Positions 1-5,663 of a stretch of 8,418 nucleotides of DNA are shown one piece after another. The notes beneath the pieces were generated by a model. The model saw only the letters and a program-made list of their open reading frames with translations, was not told the origin of the DNA and searched no databases. Origin of the DNA: CAZIWJ01 sp964542855 (GTDB taxonomy: Bacteria > Bacteroidota > Bacteroidia > Cytophagales > Cyclobacteriaceae); NCBI GenBank assembly GCA_964542855.1, contig CAZIWJ010000155.1, positions 1-8,418 of the forward strand, read 5' to 3'. The position numbers and the translations under genes were made by a program. Positions within the stretch are counted from its first letter, which is position 1. Each line of letters starts with the position of its first letter.

Positions 1-453
1 CATCAAAATGTAGTTTCCCGGGTTTTTAACCAGAAAAAAAATTAAAATTTAAGGTTAAATCTCTTTTTGGAGGCCAGATATAAAGAATAAAAAGAAGAAA
101 ATACCCCGATTGAAGGCACTATTTCCTGGTTTTTGCCCCTAGTCCCAGCTAAAACCCTATAAATTAATATAAAAGTGAGTTTATTGATCTTTTATTAAAA
201 TTATTATAAAAATCGGTCTTAAATAAGCCTACAGTTATTGATTTTTAAAAGCAGACAGGATTATTTCTGTTGCAGGTTGTTTTTAACTCCACAAATTATG
301 AAATTAATTTGAGTGACTTTAGGTATTTAAAAGCTGTAACAGTCCGTTAACTCAACCTTACATTGTTTTAAATTCCTGCTGATGTACTTTTAAATTAAAT
401 CTAACCTAGAAGGGAATTAGTAATCTGCTAATTTAGCAGGCAAATTACCCGCT
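1..453. other. AT-rich non-coding region upstream of the sensor kinase
   Basis: No open reading frame of useful length occurs on either strand here; the few ATG codons (for example at 8 and 298) meet a stop within a few codons. The DNA is strongly AT-rich with A and T runs. It contains a 7-bp inverted repeat, TTTAACC (25-31) with GGTTAAA (53-59), around an AT-rich 21-base loop, and a small bulged palindrome at 215-229; both are weak and could be chance. The 3' end carries the stronger repeat listed separately at 412-450. The region presumably holds the promoter of the kinase gene. A near match to the Bacteroidota -7 box (TTAATTTG, 304-311, seven of eight positions of TAnnTTTG) is present, but with no well-spaced -33 element. 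Confidence 0.7.
412..450 (+). promoter_or_regulatory. Imperfect inverted repeat / possible leader hairpin or operator just before the kinase start
   Basis: The core is a perfect 7-bp inverted repeat, CTGCTAA (425-431) and TTAGCAG (433-439), around one central base. The arms continue outward with GTAAT (420-424) pairing with ATTAC (444-448) across a 4-base bulge, or alternatively GGGAATT (412-418) pairing with AATT-A-CCC (443-450). The structure ends three bases before the ATG at 454. As RNA it could occlude the ribosome-binding region; as DNA the symmetric core is the size of a dimeric repressor site. The symmetry is seen directly; either function is inference. Confidence 0.45.
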
Positions 454-3400
454 ATGGAAAGTCATAAAATGATGGGGGCCGAACAGTCTAATTTACTTCA
501 CGCTTTTTTTGAATTATCCGACTGTAGCATGATCCTGGTTGATCAACAGGAACAGGTTGTGTTTGCGAATCCGGCCATCCACTCACTGCTTCAATACGCC
601 CCTGGAATCATAAACGCGTTACCTCTAAAGGCTCTGTTGCATCCGGCCATCGCTGAGAAAACCTCCCAGCGAATTAAAGCAATGCATAACCAGCAGGAGC
701 CTTCACTGAAGCTTAACCTGCTGCTTACTTCCAGTAATAATGACCCGGTCCCGGTTAGCGCAGCCATAAAATCCTACCAGGATACTTACCTGCTCCTGTC
801 TTTTACTCCCGACCCTTTGGTAAATGAGTTAATCGGGGAAAATAATAAGAAAGCTAATCAGAACGGGAAAAATGTACCGGGGAGTTCTGTTAATCAGCCC
901 GGTTTTTCCACTAAAATCATAAATACCCTGCCCGGTATTCTTTATATATTTGACTTTGAAATTTTCGAGAACATTTACGTAAACGATGAGGCCATAAGGA
1001 TACTGGGCTATTGCAACCAGGACCTCAAAAACATGGGGGTAAATTTCCTGAAAAATACCATTCACCCTGATGATTATTCCTGGTTTGTTCATGATCGGCA
1101 AAAAGCTTTACAGGATCTCGGTCCCCACGAAACCAGGGAGTATGAGTACCGGATGCTCAATAGCCAGGGTTACTGGATTTACATTAAGAACAAAGAAACA
1201 GCTTTTAATTATGATGCCAACGGTAAGGTGAAACAGGTTATCGGAATCGCTTCCGATATTACCGAGCAAAAACAGGCTATTCAAAGATTTGATAATCTGA
1301 ACAACATTAATGTTACCCTGCTCAATTGTGCCACCCAATTGCTTGACGCTGGTCCCGATAAACTTAAGGATGAAATTAATCATACTCTGGGGCAACTTTG
1401 TGAACAGCTTAATTACGATAATGCTTCCTTATACCTGCTAGATAAAGAAAACCAAAAAACTAATCTTACTTATGAGTATTACCAGGAAGTGGAATATAAG
1501 CTTCCTGAAAGTGCCATTTCTTTTTCAACAGAGGAGGCAAGGTGGTTGCTGAATAAACTGGCCAATAACGAAGTAGTTATTTACAACGACGTAAATAATC
1601 TTCCCGGGGAGTTTGAAAGTATCCTTCTACTTTGTAACAAGCTTGGTATTAAAGCCTTCGTTGCTGTACCGATACTCAGACAAAATGAGTTAATCGGCTA
1701 CATTGTATTCGTCCATTTTCAACAGGTTCACCCTACTGAAAAGGATATTGCCATTCAACTGAGGCTGTTGGGTAATATTTTTGCCAACGTTCTAAAACGA
1801 ATTCAAACTCAATCTCAACTGGAGCAGAGCCGGGACGAATATAAAATGCTTGCCGATAATATTACAGATATGGTTTCGCTGCATCGTACCGACGGAACCT
1901 GTACCTATACTACCCCATCTGTTAAATCTGTTCTTGGCATTTCGCAGGAGGAATACATTAATACTTTAGCCTTTGACTTATACCACCCAGATGATGCATC
2001 TATCGGATATGCGCAAATGCAAAAAGCCATGGCTGGCGAAAAAGTACAGTTTCGTTTCAGGACCTGGAATAAAGAAAAAGGAAAGTACATTTGGGTGGAA
2101 GCAACCGGGCAGTCCGTATTTGACGCAACTACCGGAAATCACCACTTGCTGGCAGTTACCCGCAATATCGATGACCTGGTTAAAAAAGACGAGCAATTAA
2201 AACTGGTTCATCACTTATTCGATCATATTAATGATGCAGTGCAGATTTCCGATGAACAGGGTAATTTTGTGTACCTGAATTCTTCTGCTGAAACCAATTT
2301 AGGTTACAGCCGGGAAGAATTATTAAAGATGAATGTCCGCGATATTGAAGCAATATTTGCGGGTGAAGGTTCCTGGGAAAAGCACGTGGAAGAGTTAAAA
2401 TCAGGAAAACCAATTTTAATTGAAGGTACTCACCTAAACTCAGGCGGAAATAAAATTCCCGTTGAAGCCAGCGTTCGGCACATTGAAGTTAATAACCAGC
2501 ATTACGTAGCGGCAGTTATCCGCGATATTTCCGAAAGGAAAAAGAAAGAAGAACAAATTAAATCTTCCGAGGCTTACCTAAAAGCACTTTTAAACAGTGG
2601 AGAAAAGGCAGTTTATGCTTTCGACCCGGATAGAAATTTAATTTTTGCCAACGACTTATACAAGTCTTTGGTTATGCAAATAACGGGTAAACCGGTTACT
2701 GCCGGTAATAAAGTTAATGCCCATATCCCCGCTGAATTAGTCCGGGCATTTAAAAAGAATTCAGCGCGGACGCTGGCTGGAGAAACTTTCACTTCAGTAA
2801 GTAGATTTAACCTTAACGACGGGACAACTTTATGGGCCGAGTTTTACTACTCTCCAATTATTATGGATAACGAAGTAAAAGGAGGCGTAGTAACCGGCCG
2901 GAACGTAACCGATGAAATTGAGGCCCGGGAAGCAATTAATGCCGCCCGGGAACGGCTGCAAATTGCAACCAGTGTAGCTGGTATTGGGATCTGGGAAACG
3001 GATGCTTCATTTACTAATTTGTTCTGGGATGAAACCATGCGGTCAATTTACAGGGTGAAGCAGTCACAACCGGCAGACTTTGACCTGTGGAAACAGTTTA
3101 TTTTACCCGAGGATTTTAAAAAGTTTAAGGCCGGGTTAAGGCGGGCAGTGAAAAATAAAAAATCTTACCAGACGGAACTACGGTTAGTGAACAGGTTTAA
3201 GCGGCCAACCCGTTACATTCGTAGTTTTGCCAAACCCCTGTTAAATGATCATGGCCAGGTATATACAATTATAGGGGCTCACTTCGACATTACTGACATT
3301 AGGCAGGCAGAAACGGAATTGAGAAAATCGAATAGCGAGCTGAAAAAAATTAATGCAGAGCTCGACCAGTTTGTTTACAGTACTTCGCACGATTTGCGAG

Positions 3401-4023
3401 CTCCCCTAACTTCGGTGATGGGCATCCTGGAGCTGATGAAATTTTCCGATTCGTCAGAATGTAAACATTACATTAAACTGATAGAACGATCGGTATTCAG
3501 GCTGGACGAAACCATTCATGAAATCATTGAGTATTCTAAAAACAGCAGGGTTGAGTTAAAAGTGGAACCGATCGATTTTAACTGGTTGCTGAATGATATC
3601 CTCGATAGCCTTTCGTTTATGGACCAGGTGAAAAACATTGATGTTCAGATTAATATAAAAGAGGATTATCCGTTTCATTCTGACCCTGGTCGGGTGAGAG
3701 TTATTCTTAATAACCTGATCTCCAACGGGATTAAATATGCAGATATTAACAAAGACCACCCGTTTATATCCATTTCAGTTGACATTACCCCGGAACGGGT
3801 ACTGATTGAAATAAAAGACAACGGGATCGGTATTGCTGAAGAGCAACTGGAAAAGATATTTGAAATGTTTTACCGGGCAACGGATCATTCGAGCGGTTCG
3901 GGCCTGGGTTTATACATCGTTAAGGAAGCAGTTAAAAAACTGGACGGAGAAATTTTGGTAACAGGAAAACAGAATGACGGTGCAACTTTCACGGCAACTT
4001 TTCCAAACAAACTGAAAAATTAA
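454..4023 (+). CDS. Soluble multi-PAS/GAF sensor histidine kinase
   Basis: Predicted cytoplasmic sensor kinase of 1189 residues that would autophosphorylate on histidine and pass the phosphate to a response regulator. Approximate domain order: divergent PAS (10-120), PAS_3-like with an HPDD motif (150-275), GAF (289-449), PAS_3-like with HPDD (463-575), PAS (582-700), PAS (706-825), PAS_3-like (833-950), short helical linker (about 950-970), HisKA with motif STSHDLRAPLTS and phospho-acceptor His979, then HATPase_c. ATP-site motifs are intact: N-box NNLISNGIKYA with Asn1091, G1 box DNGIGI from Asp1122, F-box FEMF at 1136-1139 and G2 box GSGLGL near 1148-1153. No signal peptide or membrane helix is visible, and there is no receiver domain. 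The ATG at 454 is the only full-length ATG because an in-frame TAA lies at 421-423; Met6 and Met7 are minor alternatives. No response regulator gene is nearby, so it is an orphan kinase here. PAS/GAF ligands cannot be predicted. Confidence 0.95.
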   Translation: MESHKMMGAEQSNLLHAFFELSDCSMILVDQQEQVVFANPAIHSLLQYAPGIINALPLKALLHPAIAEKTSQRIKAMHNQQEPSLKLNLLLTSSNNDPVPVSAAIKSYQDTYLLLSFTPDPLVNELIGENNKKANQNGKNVPGSSVNQPGFSTKIINTLPGILYIFDFEIFENIYVNDEAIRILGYCNQDLKNMGVNFLKNTIHPDDYSWFVHDRQKALQDLGPHETREYEYRMLNSQGYWIYIKNKETAFNYDANGKVKQVIGIASDITEQKQAIQRFDNLNNINVTLLNCATQLLDAGPDKLKDEINHTLGQLCEQLNYDNASLYLLDKENQKTNLTYEYYQEVEYKLPESAISFSTEEARWLLNKLANNEVVIYNDVNNLPGEFESILLLCNKLGIKAFVAVPILRQNELIGYIVFVHFQQVHPTEKDIAIQLRLLGNIFANVLKRIQTQSQLEQSRDEYKMLADNITDMVSLHRTDGTCTYTTPSVKSVLGISQEEYINTLAFDLYHPDDASIGYAQMQKAMAGEKVQFRFRTWNKEKGKYIWVEATGQSVFDATTGNHHLLAVTRNIDDLVKKDEQLKLVHHLFDHINDAVQISDEQGNFVYLNSSAETNLGYSREELLKMNVRDIEAIFAGEGSWEKHVEELKSGKPILIEGTHLNSGGNKIPVEASVRHIEVNNQHYVAAVIRDISERKKKEEQIKSSEAYLKALLNSGEKAVYAFDPDRNLIFANDLYKSLVMQITGKPVTAGNKVNAHIPAELVRAFKKNSARTLAGETFTSVSRFNLNDGTTLWAEFYYSPIIMDNEVKGGVVTGRNVTDEIEAREAINAARERLQIATSVAGIGIWETDASFTNLFWDETMRSIYRVKQSQPADFDLWKQFILPEDFKKFKAGLRRAVKNKKSYQTELRLVNRFKRPTRYIRSFAKPLLNDHGQVYTIIGAHFDITDIRQAETELRKSNSELKKINAELDQFVYSTSHDLRAPLTSVMGILELMKFSDSSECKHYIKLIERSVFRLDETIHEIIEYSKNSRVELKVEPIDFNWLLNDILDSLSFMDQVKNIDVQINIKEDYPFHSDPGRVRVILNNLISNGIKYADINKDHPFISISVDITPERVLIEIKDNGIGIAEEQLEKIFEMFYRATDHSSGSGLGLYIVKEAVKKLDGEILVTGKQNDGATFTATFPNKLKN

Positions 4024-4250
4024 AAACCTGAGTAAATTCTTTTCCCGATTTTTCCTTGTTTAAATATGGTGCCTCTTTGGTCTGATTATCAATTATTTAT
4101 TTTTGCTGTAACCAGGCAAGAGGAACTCATATTTTTTATTTCAGCATAAATTTAGTGTTAAGTTTTTACCCGGCCTTGGTATTTCAGGATTTTTAAAAAT
4201 ATATTGCACGTACACACAGGAACAATTACGTTCCACACTAACTAGATTTT
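4024..4250. other. Intergenic region / long 3' UTR of the kinase gene
   Basis: No coding potential is apparent on either strand. The DNA is AT-rich and includes a small perfect hairpin, GGAAC (4219-4223) and GTTCC (4230-4234) with a 6-base loop, about 17 bases before the terminator stem. The only convincing terminator after the kinase stop lies at the far end, so a kinase mRNA would carry roughly 230 untranslated bases. A separate short RNA ending at that terminator is also possible, but no promoter for one was identified. Confidence 0.55.
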
Positions 4251-4274
4251 ACCCCGCTAACTGCGGGGTTTTTT
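4251..4274 (+). terminator. Rho-independent terminator for the kinase transcript
   Basis: A 7-bp GC-rich stem, ACCCCGC (4251-4257) and GCGGGGT (4263-4269), encloses the 5-base loop TAACT and is followed by a run of T reaching 4274. This is a textbook intrinsic terminator in plus orientation. On the minus strand the same stem is followed by TAAAAT, a poor U-tract, so termination of the convergent DUF1990 transcript here would be weaker. The T-run overlaps the TAA stop codon of the minus-strand gene (4273-4275), so the two transcription units meet tail to tail. Confidence 0.88.
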
Positions 4275-4833
4275 ATGTTGGTACCGGGAACCTGTTCTTT
4301 AAACCCGCAAGAATTTTTTCCACGCTAAAATCCTGGTAAGCATGAACCAGGTGGGCTATCGGTACTGTATTTAGTATACCGGCAGGGGAAGAATAACTAT
4401 GAATGGTAAAACGACAGGCAAACGGCATCTTTTCCAGTATGAATGATGCCCTCCCTTTTTCCGGATGGCCGCTCAGCGTATGATAAGTAAACGAACGGAT
4501 TTGGCTGGTATTAATAACCTCAACTATTTGAACACCAAAAAGGAAATAAACTGCCAGGTGGGAAAAGGGTGGAACCCTAACCCACTGAACAATAATATCG
4601 CCTTCTTGCATATTCCGTTTTTGCTGTTCCCATTCTTTAGTAGACCGAATAATTCCTTTCGGAAATAAATCGTAAGATAACAGGAAATTATGATCGAAAG
4701 CGGAAGAGTTCAGCAGTACCGACTGCCTCTTTTCTTGCAACACTTTCCAATTAGTAAAATTAAAGGATTTGTTTCGCCAGGATGTAATGATTTTGCAGCC
4801 TGCTTGCTGGCTAAAAGCTAATTTTACGATCAA
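4273..4833 (-). CDS. DUF1990 family protein
   Basis: A 186-residue protein assigned to the DUF1990 family, whose biochemical function I do not know. The C-terminal half carries the family's most recognisable stretch: a fG-aY-TL-GHPE-G-type motif, here FTYHTLSGHPEKGRASF, followed by a segment like the family's f-i-afSRPa (here FTIHSYSSPAG) and a terminal helix with the conserved Q-x-YL-like pattern (YQDFSVEKIL). The N-terminal segment (residues 2-30, with W19 and W29) resembles the G-x-G-x-x-x-F-x-x-A-x-x-x-L-x-x-W start of the family core. Many homologues have about 30 extra residues before this point. The start is TTG at 4831-4833: the frame is closed upstream by the MaoC stop codon, and the next methionine (Met75) falls inside the domain. 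No signal peptide or membrane helix is evident. It lies 15 bases downstream of the MaoC-like gene and is probably co-transcribed with it. Confidence 0.8.
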   Translation of the reverse strand: MIVKLAFSQQAGCKIITSWRNKSFNFTNWKVLQEKRQSVLLNSSAFDHNFLLSYDLFPKGIIRSTKEWEQQKRNMQEGDIIVQWVRVPPFSHLAVYFLFGVQIVEVINTSQIRSFTYHTLSGHPEKGRASFILEKMPFACRFTIHSYSSPAGILNTVPIAHLVHAYQDFSVEKILAGLKNRFPVPT

Positions 4834-4848
4834 TACCTTTCTGTTTAA

Positions 4849-5256
4849 TTATGATTCAGCAGAAAAGGTATAACACCATGCTTCTCCTTCCAACACCACT
4901 TCGCCGTCCTGTCGCTTAATTACGATACCTAGTTGAACGACCGGCTTACTTTCGTGAACGCTCATTACCTCAGCTTCGGCAGTGATGGTATCATCGATGA
5001 AAACCGGCGCGGTGAATTTCCAGTTCTGGCTGAGAAAAACAGTGCCCGGCCCGGGCATATCCATGGCAACCAGGGCGTGGAGCAGGCCGGTGGTGAGTCC
5101 GCCCTGAACCACCAGCTTTTTGAATGGAGTTTTTTCAGCAAAATCAGGTTGAAAATGCAATGGATTATAATCGCCGCTGAGTTTAGCGAAAGCTTTCACG
5201 TGTTCGTTGGTGAGGGTGATGGATCGGGAAGCCTTCTGACCTTTAGTTATTTTCAT
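4849..5256 (-). CDS. MaoC-like (R)-specific enoyl-CoA hydratase, hotdog fold
   Basis: A 135-residue single-hotdog protein, close to the usual length of PhaJ-type (R)-hydratases. The hydratase-2 signature is intact: FAKLSGDYNPLHFQPDFAE at residues 23-41, with the expected catalytic pair Asp29 and His34. The central-helix motif VVQGGLTTGLL (49-59) has Gln51 where PhaJ has His, a variant I recall from the MaoC subfamily with the PGPGTVFL motif seen at 69-76. The predicted reaction is reversible hydration of trans-2-enoyl-CoA to (R)-3-hydroxyacyl-CoA in the cytoplasm, as a dimer; the actual substrate (fatty acid oxidation, hydroxyalkanoate supply or another acyl chain) cannot be read from the sequence, and no PHA synthase, thiolase or reductase gene is in view. 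The start is ATG at 5254-5256, giving an N-terminus typical of the family. It is first of two genes in a minus-strand pair with the DUF1990 gene and is divergent from the SusC gene. Confidence 0.92.
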   Translation of the reverse strand: MKITKGQKASRSITLTNEHVKAFAKLSGDYNPLHFQPDFAEKTPFKKLVVQGGLTTGLLHALVAMDMPGPGTVFLSQNWKFTAPVFIDDTITAEAEVMSVHESKPVVQLGIVIKRQDGEVVLEGEAWCYTFSAES

Positions 5257-5427
5257 TACGCTTAATTCTGGGTAAAACTTAATGAAAAGATAAAGAGAAA
5301 TTTAACACAAACAATTATAAGCAATGTTACTGGTTTATATAACTATTCATAGCTATCGCATAAATATTATTATAAAATAAAAAATATTGTATGCCAGTTT
5401 ATTTTTACGTTAACATATAATTTTGCT

Positions 5428-5446
5428 TTTGTTTGTAATAAACAAA
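5428..5446. repeat. Inverted repeat TTTGTTT-N5-AAACAAA
   Basis: Perfect 7-bp arms at 5428-5434 and 5440-5446 flank the 5-base spacer GTAAT. It lies about 220 bases before the SusC start and 170 bases before the MaoC start, a possible position for a protein-binding site acting on either gene. No T-run follows the right arm, so it is not a plus-strand terminator. The AT-rich composition makes chance occurrence plausible. Confidence 0.35.
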
Positions 5447-5494
5447 TTAAAAACTGAAGTATTCTTCCGCTTATTTTTAATAAACAGTTAAAAA
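5436..5494. repeat. Imperfect direct repeat pair TAATAAACA(n)TTAAAAA
   Basis: Copy one (5436-5453) and copy two (5478-5494) share TAATAAACA followed after one or two bases by TTAAAAA. The starts are 42 bases apart, about four helical turns, which would put both copies on one DNA face. Copy one overlaps the right half of the inverted repeat at 5428-5446. The repeat is seen directly; a binding-site role is only a suggestion, and low complexity weakens it. Confidence 0.25.
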
Positions 5495-5555
5495 AATCAG
5501 TCTTCCAGCCTCCATTTTTCCTGCTCTTCCTGCTTTTCTTTTTAAACATTGCAAA

Positions 5556-5563
5556 TAGCTTTG
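5556..5563 (+). promoter_or_regulatory. Candidate Bacteroidota -7 promoter element for the SusC-like gene
   Basis: TAGCTTTG matches the Bacteroidota primary-sigma consensus TAnnTTTG at every fixed position and lies 100 bases before the ATG at 5664. Upstream at the expected -33 distance there is only a T-rich stretch (near 5532-5543) without a clear TTTG, so the call rests on one element. A second exact match, TAATTTTG at 5418-5425, is an alternative with no better -33 partner. Confidence 0.35.
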
Positions 5564-5663
5564 TGTTCCAAACTGTGATATTATGTACTGTTTTTATTAA
5601 GTATTACAGAATATTAATTGGTGTAAATATCAATCTACGTTACAAACATTTAACTTATTGCTT

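Larger units (their letters stand above)
5257..5663. other. AT-rich divergent intergenic region between the MaoC-like and SusC-like genes
   Basis: This 407-base region has no credible gene on either strand and must contain promoters for both divergent genes. It is much richer in A and T than the flanking coding DNA. Visible structure includes an inverted repeat at 5428-5446, an imperfect direct repeat at 5436-5453 and 5478-5494, and two exact matches to TAnnTTTG on the plus strand (TAATTTTG at 5418-5425 and TAGCTTTG at 5556-5563). No riboswitch-like conserved core or tRNA was recognised. Confidence 0.75.

Noticed and set aside
25..59. Inverted repeat TTTAACC/GGTTAAA with a long A-rich loop
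   Set aside because: The stem is 7 bp and mostly A-T with a 21-base loop and no T-run, so it is neither a convincing terminator nor an operator.
1973..2200. 75-codon plus-strand frame within the kinase gene
   Set aside because: It is an out-of-frame reading of a PAS-encoding segment and has no independent domain or start signal.
4024..4250. Possible tRNA or other structured RNA after the kinase gene
   Set aside because: No cloverleaf arms, TTCRA-type T-loop or CCA end could be assembled; only one 5-bp hairpin is present.
4465..4668. 67-codon plus-strand open frame inside the DUF1990 gene
   Set aside because: It is antisense to a recognised family domain, is low in complexity with no motif, and is a shadow frame.
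4933..5265. 110-codon plus-strand open frame antisense to the MaoC-like gene
   Set aside because: It lies almost wholly opposite a strongly supported hydratase gene, its translation shows no recognisable domain, and it is best explained as a shadow of the opposite coding strand.
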